From JAPLDB01 sp038230515 (GTDB taxonomy: Bacteria > Bacteroidota > Bacteroidia > AKYH767-A > 2013-40CM-41-45), in the NCBI GenBank assembly GCA_038230515.1, contig JBBRND010000050.1:1-20511 (forward strand): 20,511 nt of DNA, in the 5' to 3' direction. Every line of letters begins with the position of its first letter. The first letter of the stretch is position 1. Under the pieces are notes generated by a model that did not search any database, was not told the origin of the DNA, and was given only the letters and a program-made list of their open reading frames with translations. The translations under genes were made by a program, and so were the position numbers. Positions 6,276 through 13,421 of the stretch are shown here, piece by piece.

Positions 6276-8360
6276 ATGAAAAAATATTTTCTCCTGTTGT
6301 TGCTGAATTGTGTATCGCGCATTTTGCCTCTGGCATCAGCTCAACCGGGCGAGTGGGTTTGGCTTCATGGAGACAGCACCTTCACAGGATCAGGAAACAT
6401 GGGCACGCAAGGCATTCCGAGTCCGCTGAATGAACCACCTCATCTTTATGAATGTTGCGAGTGGACTGACTTCAATGGAAACTTCTGGATGTATGGCGGA
6501 CTCGATGACAACAGCAGTGTTGAGATACACAATGATTTATGGAAGTACGATCCTGTTGCAAATGAGTGGACATGGATGAGCGGAACGAATACATTAAACG
6601 ATCATGGAAATTTCGGAGTACAGGGAGTTGCTTCACCTTCCAATCGTCCTCCGGGTATTGGCTATGGCGCAGCCTCGTGGGTTGATGCGAGCGGAGACCT
6701 CTGGATGTTTGGGGGATGGTGCGACAGCAGCTACTGCGATCTATGGAAATATAATATTTCATCAAATCAATGGACATGGATGAAAGGACCCGGCATTGGA
6801 AATCAAACAGGCATTTATGGAATGCGTGGTGTTACATCAATTACAAATAATCCCGGAGCACGTTCAGAATGTGCAACGGGATGGACTGATAATTCAGGAG
6901 ACCTTTGGCTTTTCGGTGGAGAGTATGGTGCGCTCTTTAATGATTTGTGGAGATACAATATTCCAACCAACACATGGACCTGGATGAAAGGAGATACTGC
7001 ATCACAACTCGGAAACTGGGGAACAATCGGAGTTGAAGATTCAACAAACACTCCGAGTGGAAGATGGTGTTATGCAAGATGGAAAGATAACACAGGCAAT
7101 CTTTGGTTCTTTGGTGGACAAGGATTTGATGCTACTGGAGGAAACTGGTATATGAATGATTTATGGAGATACAATACTTTAACAAATAATTGGACATGGA
7201 TGAACGGAAGCGAGATTGGAAGTACAAACGGTGTGTACGGAACGCGATGTGTTTCTTCACCCTCAAACGTGCCGCCCCATCGTTTTGAAAACCGTGCAGC
7301 GTGGACTGATGTGAATGGAAATTTTTGGATGTTCGGTGGGACTTATAGACCCAATATTTTTTCCATTGCAGGATTAAATGATCTCTGGATGTACTGTGTA
7401 TCATCAAACGAATGGACATGGGTTAGCGGGGATAGTATTCCGAATTTGCCTGGCTTGTGGGGAACAAAAGGAGTATCAAGTCCCACGAATAAACCTTCAG
7501 ACAGGAATGGTGCAGTTTCATGGAGAGATAACAACGGACATCTTTTTGTGTTCGGAGGCACCGATCCAAATTTCGGAAGCTTGTATAACGATCTCTGGAA
7601 ATTTACTATTGATCCTTCGTGTGTGAGTTCCTGCAACTCTATGCCTGTAGCTTCATTCACGGCTCCGCATCATGTGTGTCCTGGAACGTGTACTGATTTT
7701 ACAAACCTTTCAGTGAATGCAACTTCGTATCAATGGACTTTTGTAGGAGCAACACCATCAACAAGCACAGCGGCAAATCCTACAAACATTTGTTACAACA
7801 CTCCGGGCAGCTACAGCGTTTCTCTTATCGCAACAAATGCAAGCGGAAGCGATACACTTACCCTAAATAACTACATTATTGTTTATCCATATCCGCCACC
7901 ACAAGGAATTGCACAAAGCGGAGATACACTTTTTGCAAATCAGGGAGCGGTTTCTTATCAGTGGTACTTCGGAGGAAATCTTATTGCAGGTGCAACAAAT
8001 TATTTTTATTTAGCAACACAAAGTGGTGACTACAATGTGGTGTGCACCGATGCAAATGATTGTGAAGTCGAAGCAGCGATTTTCAGTGTGGTCGCATCAA
8101 TACAAGAGGCACTCAGGATCGACATTGCGCAACTGGAAATACATCCAAATCCTGTCAAAGATGAGTTGGCAATAAGCAGTGGGCAGTTTGCAATAATTAC
8201 AATTTCAATTTACAATGTAATCGGAGAAAAAGTTTTGGCGGTTAAGCCAGAAGCCAGAGGCAAGAAGCAAGAAGGAGTTGTTAACGTTTCGTCTCTTGCT
8301 CAAGGTATGTACTCAATAAAAGTCAATGAGACATACTGGTGTAAATTCGTAAAGCAATAA
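6276..8360 (+). CDS. T9SS-exported kelch-type beta-propeller protein with PKD and Ig-like domains
   Basis: A signal peptide (MKKYFLLLLLNCVSR... to ASAQ, about residue 23) leads a six-bladed kelch propeller at about 25-450. Each blade repeats the pattern WTD-nGnfWMFGG, NDLWkYn, WTWM-G, then GvxSpxNxPpxR; the six GG turns lie in FWMYGG, LWMFGG, LWLFGG, LWFFGG, FWMFGG and LFVFGG. The N-terminal WVWLHGD probably closes the ring with the last blade. A PKD-like domain (457-538), an Ig-like domain (539-610) and a sorting domain from HPNPVKDEL (about 624) to CKFVKQ follow. The last three modules are the same cassette as in the four genes upstream. Kelch propellers usually bind protein or sugar; no galactose-oxidase catalytic residues could be assigned. 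Its stop is only 6 nt from the stop of the convergent gene on the other strand. Confidence 0.9.
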   Translation: MKKYFLLLLLNCVSRILPLASAQPGEWVWLHGDSTFTGSGNMGTQGIPSPLNEPPHLYECCEWTDFNGNFWMYGGLDDNSSVEIHNDLWKYDPVANEWTWMSGTNTLNDHGNFGVQGVASPSNRPPGIGYGAASWVDASGDLWMFGGWCDSSYCDLWKYNISSNQWTWMKGPGIGNQTGIYGMRGVTSITNNPGARSECATGWTDNSGDLWLFGGEYGALFNDLWRYNIPTNTWTWMKGDTASQLGNWGTIGVEDSTNTPSGRWCYARWKDNTGNLWFFGGQGFDATGGNWYMNDLWRYNTLTNNWTWMNGSEIGSTNGVYGTRCVSSPSNVPPHRFENRAAWTDVNGNFWMFGGTYRPNIFSIAGLNDLWMYCVSSNEWTWVSGDSIPNLPGLWGTKGVSSPTNKPSDRNGAVSWRDNNGHLFVFGGTDPNFGSLYNDLWKFTIDPSCVSSCNSMPVASFTAPHHVCPGTCTDFTNLSVNATSYQWTFVGATPSTSTAANPTNICYNTPGSYSVSLIATNASGSDTLTLNNYIIVYPYPPPQGIAQSGDTLFANQGAVSYQWYFGGNLIAGATNYFYLATQSGDYNVVCTDANDCEVEAAIFSVVASIQEALRIDIAQLEIHPNPVKDELAISSGQFAIITISIYNVIGEKVLAVKPEARGKKQEGVVNVSSLAQGMYSIKVNETYWCKFVKQ
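8244..8275 (+). repeat. In-frame AAGCCAG/AAGCAAG repeat in the sorting-domain loop
   Basis: The units aagccag, aagccag, aggcaag, aagcaag and aagg are read as KPEARGKKQEG between NVIGEKVLAV and the NVSSLAQGMY segment. The host loop is the same as for the elements at 1400-1435 and 3014-3040, but the sequence differs. Confidence 0.75.
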
Positions 8361-8366
8361 TTTTTT

Positions 8367-9092
8367 TCAAAATCTAAATCCTATGCCTGCCGTTACATTC
8401 AGCAATGAGATGTGCTGATTTAATTTGAATGTTTCATCAGGATCGAGGGTGCTAGTAGTAACCACCTTTTCAAATTCAGGATACGCAGAAAAATAATTTG
8501 CGTCAACTGAGATATACATGATCTCTGAAATATTGTATTTCAACCCCGCGCCCACATCAAAACAAAATGATGAAGCTCCAATAGCAGATTGATTAACTTC
8601 AATGGCATCAATGCTCGTGTCTTTATAAATAATAACATCTGCTTCAGGATACTCCGTTTTTGAATAACCCAGCAGCAACTGAAAATTGAAAGATGCTTTT
8701 TGAAGCGGGTAAGAAAAATATCCACCAGCCATGTATGCCATCGTGCTCCACTTCTTTAACTTCAGATCACTAACTACGCATGTATCACTGATACGTTTCG
8801 CATAGACATCATAACGCGAACGTACGGTCGTTGAATTCTGGCCGTTCACTGAGTAACTAATCATAGCAGCTACTCCAATATTTTCACTTAGCAGCCATGA
8901 TAAATTTACGTTGAGGTTGGTTCCACCTGTTGCATAACCGGATGAACTGTCTGCAATTTCACCAGCGCCAAACTTACCGAAAGGAATAGCAACGCCATAA
9001 TCTATGCCAAGAGTAGTTGGGCGTTCGTTGTATTTTTGTGCGACTACATTCGAAACAAAAAAAGAAAGAGATGCGAGTATAAAATATTTCAT
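8367..9092 (-). CDS. Outer-membrane beta-barrel protein
   Basis: This protein of 241 residues has a signal peptide (MKYFILASLSFFVSNVVAQ) and alternating hydrophobic/polar strands through its length. It ends in GIGFRF, with a terminal aromatic residue of the kind recognised by the BAM complex. Blocks such as LGIDYGVAIPFGKFG, SWLLSENIGVAAMISYSV and FDVGAGLKYNISEIMYISVDANYF look like consecutive strands and turns of an 8- to 10-stranded barrel (OMP_b-brl or OmpW/OmpA-like group). I place the start at the ATG at 9092; a GTG directly before it would add one residue. It converges on the kelch gene with 6 nt between stops and is divergent from the next gene. The function is likely structural or porin-like; no ligand can be proposed. 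Confidence 0.75.
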   Translation of the reverse strand: MKYFILASLSFFVSNVVAQKYNERPTTLGIDYGVAIPFGKFGAGEIADSSSGYATGGTNLNVNLSWLLSENIGVAAMISYSVNGQNSTTVRSRYDVYAKRISDTCVVSDLKLKKWSTMAYMAGGYFSYPLQKASFNFQLLLGYSKTEYPEADVIIYKDTSIDAIEVNQSAIGASSFCFDVGAGLKYNISEIMYISVDANYFSAYPEFEKVVTTSTLDPDETFKLNQHISLLNVTAGIGFRF

Positions 9093-9213
9093 CACTAAAA
9101 TTTTCGGCTTAAAGATACTTTATTCATTTGTTTTGAATATCAGCTATCGCGCTTTCATTTTTTTAAACGACTTTTGGAAAAGATTATTTCAGGCAAAATT
9201 TATCCAACACTAT

Positions 9214-9221
9214 TACGTTTG
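9214..9221 (+). promoter_or_regulatory. Candidate Bacteroidota -7 box (TACGTTTG)
   Basis: TACGTTTG matches TAnnTTTG and lies 20 nt before the ATG at 9242. No good TTTG -33 box stands 19 nt upstream, so this is half of a promoter at best. Confidence 0.4.
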
Positions 9222-9241
9222 CACTTTGTAACTTCTCATAA

Positions 9242-10465
9242 ATGAAAAAACTTATTTGCGCTTTGCTATTCCTGCATTCATCAGGATTCGTTTTCAGCAC
9301 TCCGGATACATGGTTGCAGAAGACCTCTCTGCCCGCGCAGCCGCGCTTAGGCGCAGTTGCATTTGCAATAAGTGGATACGGCTACATCGGCACCGGTCTA
9401 GACAGTTCCGGAAATTTTCACAATGATTTTTGGAGGTATGATGCAACAAATGACTCATGGACACAAGTTGCTGATTTTGCAGGAAGCGCAAGAAAAAATG
9501 CTGTGGCATTTGTAACAGATTCCTTTACCTATGTCGGAACTGGTTACGACAACAGTGGAATCACGAATGATTTTTATAAGTACGATGCGGTAAATAATTT
9601 GTGGCAGCAGGTAACAGCACTCACTAATCCAACAGCGGCACGCGATGCTGCGGCATTTAACATCGGCAACAAAGGATATGTTGTTGGCGGATATGATGGT
9701 ACTACATTTTACAGCAACAAAAACTGGGAGTATGATGCAGCACGTGACACAGCATGGATGCAGCAATTGGTTTTTCCTGTTGCAGGAAGAAGATGGGCAA
9801 CTTCATTTTCAATTGCAGGATTTGGCTTTGTAGGAATGGGCTACAACTATTCGCAGGAATATTTCGCTGACCTCTGGGAATTCGACATCAATACAAACAC
9901 ATGGACGCAAATGGCAAATTACCCAGGTAACAAGCGGGGAAATGCAGTTGCTTTTGTTCTTGGTTTGGGAGCTTATGTAGGAACCGGATTTGACGGTACA
10001 TTAAAGGATGATTTTTTCGTTTACAATTACACCGATAATTCATGGAGTTCTATAGCAACGTTTGCAGGCAACCCAACTTCGGGTGCAGTTGCATTTGCAC
10101 TAAATGGAAAAGGATATGTATTTGGCGGAGGCGATTCGCTTGGCTACAAAAATGAATTGTGGGAATACACTCCTGCTGTTATTGCAGGAATTGGAGATTC
10201 CGAATTTAAAGTGGAGGATGAAGTGATACTTGCTCCGAATCCTGCAAACGAAGAGTTTACAGTTCACAGTTTGAAGTTTAAGACGGAAAGCAAATCGCAG
10301 ATAAAACTTTATGATTCCGAAGGCAAACTTGCCCTACGGAAAAATATTTCTTCCAAAGCAGAAACAATTTCTGTAAAAGAACTTCCGCGAGGCACATATT
10401 ACTATTGTGTAATTTCATCCTCCGAAAAAACTAAAACAGTAACCGGAAAACTCGTACTTGAGTAA
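9242..10465 (+). CDS. Kelch-like propeller protein with C-terminal sorting domain
   Basis: A signal peptide (MKKLICALLFLHSSGFVFS, about 19 residues) precedes a six-fold kelch-like propeller at about 22-312. Each blade has a GYGYIGTG/GKGYVFGGG-type glycine turn, then NDFWRYD or NELWEYT, and a W about ten residues on (DSWTQV, NLWQQV, NTWTQM, NSWSSI). Residues about 325-407 form a T9SS type A sorting domain (LAPNPANEEF, IKLYDSEGKL, VKELPRGTYYYCV, ending KLVLE). Unlike the large kelch protein upstream it has no PKD or Ig-like modules, and its sorting domain is of a different subtype. The ligand is unknown. The NlpC/P60 gene follows 8 nt after its stop, which suggests co-transcription. Confidence 0.85.
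   Translation: MKKLICALLFLHSSGFVFSTPDTWLQKTSLPAQPRLGAVAFAISGYGYIGTGLDSSGNFHNDFWRYDATNDSWTQVADFAGSARKNAVAFVTDSFTYVGTGYDNSGITNDFYKYDAVNNLWQQVTALTNPTAARDAAAFNIGNKGYVVGGYDGTTFYSNKNWEYDAARDTAWMQQLVFPVAGRRWATSFSIAGFGFVGMGYNYSQEYFADLWEFDINTNTWTQMANYPGNKRGNAVAFVLGLGAYVGTGFDGTLKDDFFVYNYTDNSWSSIATFAGNPTSGAVAFALNGKGYVFGGGDSLGYKNELWEYTPAVIAGIGDSEFKVEDEVILAPNPANEEFTVHSLKFKTESKSQIKLYDSEGKLALRKNISSKAETISVKELPRGTYYYCVISSSEKTKTVTGKLVLE
10256..10282 (+). repeat. In-frame CAGTTT/GAAGTTT-type repeat in the sorting domain
   Basis: TTTACAGTTCACAGTTTGAA followed by gtttaag is read as FTVHSLKFK just after the PNP motif. It resembles the units at 2876-2909 and 6006-6033, in an otherwise unrelated sorting domain. Confidence 0.6.
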
Positions 10466-10473
10466 AAGGAAAA

Positions 10474-11241
10474 ATGAAAGGAATCAGCACACTCAGCGTT
10501 ATTCCCATTCGCAAAGAACCAAGCGACCGTTCCGAAATGGTTACGCAGGTTTTATTTGGCGAAACATTTGAGATTCTTGAATCGGAAAAGTCGTGGAGAA
10601 AAATTAAGGTTGATTACGATCGCTACTCCGGCTGGGTTGATTCAAAGCAACTCTCCGCAATTGACGATGAAGAATCGAAAAAGCTTTTTGACACTCCCGT
10701 AACTGTTTCATGCGATCTTGTTCAACTCGTTATTTCCGGAAAGAAAATGATTCCAGTTGTGCTCGGCTCCTCGCTTCCCTTTTATTACGGCAAAAAGTTT
10801 TTCATTGCGGGAGAAGAATTCCTTTATGACGGAAGTGTAAAGACAATTCTTCGCGCAACTCCATCAGAGATTGCAGAGAACTCTTTCATGTATATCAACT
10901 CTCCTTATCTCTGGGGAGGTCGCTCTCCTTTCGGTGTTGATTGTTCGGGCTTCACACAAATGGTTTTTAAACTTAGCGGAATTCCTTTGCTTCGCGATGC
11001 TCCTGAGCAGGTGGGTCAGGGAAAAAAGATTTCATCCATTGAAGAAGCGCACGAAGGTGATCTTGCTTTTTTCAAAAATGAAGAGGGGGAAATTGTTCAT
11101 GTCGGCATTATTCTTTCCCGTCAACGCATCATCCATTGCAGTGGAAAAGTACGTGTTGATAAAATAGATTCGCAGGGAATTTTTAATGTTGATACCGAAA
11201 AGCTAAGCCACACGTTGGCTGAGTTCAGAAGAATTGTGTAA
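10474..11241 (+). CDS. SH3 domain / NlpC-P60 (C40) peptidase
   Basis: Residues 1-62 form a bacterial SH3-like domain (VIPIRKEPSDRSEMVTQVLFGE, WRKIKVDYDRYSGWVDSKQL), and about 65-140 look like a second, weaker one. The NlpC/P60 domain (about 140-255) has YLWGGRSPFGVDCSGF with the presumed nucleophile C157, H209 in HVGI, and H221 in IIHCSG as the third catalytic residue. The expected role is cleavage of gamma-D-Glu to diamino-acid bonds in peptidoglycan stem peptides, as in the YkfC-like group with the same SH3 plus NlpC order. There is no signal peptide in this frame, which fits a cytoplasmic recycling enzyme rather than a secreted hydrolase. The ATG lies 8 nt after the kelch gene, preceded by the weakly purine-rich aaaaggaaaa. 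All catalytic residues are present. Confidence 0.9.
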   Translation: MKGISTLSVIPIRKEPSDRSEMVTQVLFGETFEILESEKSWRKIKVDYDRYSGWVDSKQLSAIDDEESKKLFDTPVTVSCDLVQLVISGKKMIPVVLGSSLPFYYGKKFFIAGEEFLYDGSVKTILRATPSEIAENSFMYINSPYLWGGRSPFGVDCSGFTQMVFKLSGIPLLRDAPEQVGQGKKISSIEEAHEGDLAFFKNEEGEIVHVGIILSRQRIIHCSGKVRVDKIDSQGIFNVDTEKLSHTLAEFRRIV

Positions 11242-11281
11242 CAGAAAACAGAAGAGCTGTTTCCACGACTCTTTATTCATC

Positions 11282-11310
11282 TTGACTATTTGCCACATTC
11301 TCTACCTTTG
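11282..11310 (+). promoter_or_regulatory. Bacteroidota-type promoter of the ATPase relic
   Basis: TTGAC at 11282 and TACCTTTG at 11303-11310 are separated by 18 nt between TTG and TA, close to the TTTG-N19-TAnnTTTG consensus. The ATG at 11317 is only 6 nt behind the -7 box, so the transcript would be nearly leaderless. Confidence 0.5.
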
Positions 11311-11316
11311 CACTCT

Positions 11317-11990
11317 ATGAGTGAGAAGACATTGATTAATGTACAGGGAATGACTTGTGCAAGTTGCGCCAGCACGATAACGCGCACTTTGCAGAAGGGT
11401 TGAAAGACATCAATGTAAATTATCTTACTACAGAAATTACGTTTGAAGGAGTTGAAGTTGAGCGATTGAAAAAAATAAAATCTCAGATCAAAAGCATTGG
11501 ATATAAAGTGGTGGAAGAAAGAAAAGATACTCGTGATAAATGAAGAGCCCGATCAAGACCATCACAATTAAACATTGACGAAGTACATAGCGAGCAATTG
11601 CCGAATCAAAAACTTGAACTGGTTGAAAAACTTTGCCGCGAAAATAAAATCGCCATGGTTGGCGATGGTCTTAACGATGCGCCCGTATTGGCAAAATCTA
11701 GAGTTGGAATTTCATTGTGCAATGCCTCGGAGAAAGCTATTCAATCTGCACAGATAATTTTATTGAAGAGTAACAATCTTGATTCACTTATGCAATCCTT
11801 CCGGTTTTCAAAACACACCTTGCTAACCATAAAACAAAACCTGTTCTGGGCATTTGCTTACAATGTAGTTGCCATTCCGATTGACGCAGCAGGATTTCCT
11901 AGTCCCAAATTGGGTGTGATGTCAATCGCTTTATGCGATTTAGTGTTGATCGGCAATTCTGTTCGGCTTCGTTTCAAAAAGATCAACTAA
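11317..11990 (+). pseudogene. Decayed P1B-type (copper-like) transport ATPase with large internal deletion
   Basis: The N-terminus is an HMA metal-binding domain: from ATG 11317, LINVQGMTCASCASTITRTLQ with the CxxC pair at 11356-11367, then a stop at 11401. The domain continues in another frame (GLKDINVNYLTTEITFEG to IKSIGYKVVEE, up to about 11520). Next an acidic, His-containing stretch, VINEEPDQDHHN (11533-11568), is readable in the first frame again. From about 11562 the second frame resumes inside the P domain (LNIDEVHSEQLPNQKLELVEKL), with the hinge motif GDGLNDAP (11661-11684) and the last two membrane segments (IKQNLFWAFAYNVVAIPI and LVLIGNSVRLRFKK). Missing are the first six membrane helices including the metal site, the A domain, and the DKTGT phosphorylation site: several hundred residues. 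At least two frameshifts plus the deletion mean no functional pump. Copper is the likely original substrate, judged only from the HMA type. Confidence 0.85.
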
Positions 11991-12079
11991 GTTTGGAAGA
12001 GCGGAATGATGAAATATTGGAATGTAACCAACACTCTTTTTCCCATTTTTACATTTTCCGACATTCCGGTTTTTCATAG

Positions 12080-12087
12080 TACGTTTG
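12080..12087 (+). promoter_or_regulatory. Candidate -7 box (TACGTTTG) before the glycosyltransferase
   Basis: TACGTTTG, the same octamer as at 9214, lies 15 nt before the GTG at 12103. No convincing -33 box stands at the expected distance. Confidence 0.4.
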
Positions 12088-12102
12088 AAAAAATTTCACT
12101 GA

Positions 12103-13281
12103 GTGAACTCCCAGCAAAAAATTAAAGTACTCTTCATCACTAAATGGTTCATGAATCGAAATGATCCGCAACTTGGCGTGTTTATTCGTAAACATGCATC
12201 AGCGGCTGCTTTATACTGCGATGTAGCATTGCTTTGCGTAATGAGCGATGAACTGCAGCAAAACTTAATTGAGTTTGAAGAAGATGATGAGCACAATGTA
12301 AAATCACTGGTGGTTTATTTCAGGAAATTTTCTTCGTCATTTAAAATTTTTAATCAGGCAGTAAATTTTTTCAGGTATCTAAAAGCAAATAATGCGGGGC
12401 TGAAAAGAATTCAAAAAAGTTTCGGCAGGCACGATGTTACTCATTCATACATCATGCTTCGTCCTGCTTTGATAGGGTATTGGCTGAAACTTATGAAAGG
12501 AATTCCGTTTGTAATAAGCGAACAATGGAGCGGATATGCTACGAGAAAATTTTCTGAGAAAAATTTTCTTACCCATTTTTTTTATCGCTGGATATTCAGC
12601 AAAGCAAATGGAGTAACTGCTGTTTCTGATTTTCTGAAAACAAAAATGGAAGCCGAGGGATTAAAAAACAATTTCATCATTACACCAAATGTGGTGGAAC
12701 CGATGAAGAAAAAAAAATCACCACTTACTCAAAATGAAAAAATAAAAATTCTCACAGTGGCTGATCTTGTTGATGAAATAAAAAACATCAGTGGAACCAT
12801 TAAAGCCATTGCAAAAATCAATAAGACGAATAAGGAAGCTGAACTACACATCATCGGACATGGTAAAGATGAATTGATGTTGAAGACCCTTGCGCGCGAA
12901 TTGAACTTACTGGGAACCATTGTTTTTTTTTACGGAGTAAAAACGAATGAAGAAGTTTTTCAATACCTGCACGCCACAGATTTTCTTGTTATGAATTCAA
13001 GGTTTGAAACCTTCTCTCTAATCTGCATTGAAGCGATGAGTTGCGGCAAACCTGTAATTGCAACCCGGTCAGGAGGGCCAAATGAATTCATGAATGACAC
13101 AAATGGAATCCTGATTGAGCCGGATAATCATGAAGAATTAGTTGCTGCCATAAAAAAAATGATTTTGACTTATCAATTTTTCGAAAGCGAGAAACTTAAA
13201 AAATTTGCATTAACTCATTTCAGCGCTATGAATGTAGGAGAAAAATTTTTCAAACTGTACAATCGGGTATTGACACCCTGA
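12103..13281 (+). CDS. GT4-family glycosyltransferase
   Basis: The 392 residues have the GT-B layout of family 4. The N-terminal half starts with KIKVLFITKWF and a substrate-side segment (QLGVFIRKHASAAALYCDVALL), followed by VISEQWSGY and GVTAVSDFLKTKM. The C-terminal half has IKILTVADLVDEIKN, ELHIIGHGKDE, and the EX7E nucleotide-sugar motif E302-E310 within FETFSLICIEAMSCGKPVIATRSGG. It would transfer a sugar from an NDP-sugar to a polysaccharide or lipid-linked acceptor at the inner face of the cytoplasmic membrane. The acceptor is not predictable because no other polysaccharide gene is nearby. An in-frame TGA directly precedes the GTG at 12103 and the next ATG lies beyond the first strand, so GTG is the likely start. 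The gene stands alone between the ATPase relic and the next promoter. Confidence 0.9.
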   Translation: MNSQQKIKVLFITKWFMNRNDPQLGVFIRKHASAAALYCDVALLCVMSDELQQNLIEFEEDDEHNVKSLVVYFRKFSSSFKIFNQAVNFFRYLKANNAGLKRIQKSFGRHDVTHSYIMLRPALIGYWLKLMKGIPFVISEQWSGYATRKFSEKNFLTHFFYRWIFSKANGVTAVSDFLKTKMEAEGLKNNFIITPNVVEPMKKKKSPLTQNEKIKILTVADLVDEIKNISGTIKAIAKINKTNKEAELHIIGHGKDELMLKTLARELNLLGTIVFFYGVKTNEEVFQYLHATDFLVMNSRFETFSLICIEAMSCGKPVIATRSGGPNEFMNDTNGILIEPDNHEELVAAIKKMILTYQFFESEKLKKFALTHFSAMNVGEKFFKLYNRVLTP

Positions 13282-13338
13282 TTTTTACATCAGCATGACA
13301 GTGAGTCTGTTTTTTCTCTGAAAAACTATTCATTATTT

Positions 13339-13369
13339 TTTGGTTGATTGAAAGGTTTGTATAAATTTG
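13339..13369 (+). promoter_or_regulatory. Canonical Bacteroidota promoter (TTTG-N19-TAAATTTG)
   Basis: TTTG at 13339-13342 and TAAATTTG at 13362-13369 are exactly 19 nt apart, a full match to the consensus of the phylum's housekeeping sigma factor. It leaves a leader of roughly 45 nt before the ATG at 13422. Confidence 0.75.
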
Positions 13370-13421
13370 CCACTCCAAAAAGAAAATCCAATTATTGTCT
13401 AATTTAAAAACTCTATTACAA

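Noticed and set aside
1..8360. Phage tail or toxin locus suggested by the repeats and beta-rich domains
   Set aside because: There are no structural phage genes, immunity genes or toxin domains. Signal peptides plus sorting domains explain the proteins as T9SS cargo.
11355..11543. HMA-containing frame as an independent copper chaperone gene
   Set aside because: The frame begins after the CxxC motif, which lies in a different frame, so the product would lack its metal-binding cysteine pair. It is better explained as part of the broken ATPase.
13395..13421. TTG start 27 nt upstream of the first Asp-box gene's ATG
   Set aside because: It would place nine extra residues before a textbook signal peptide; the ATG at 13422 fits better. 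The same reasoning applies to the TTG at 17644 versus the ATG at 17710.
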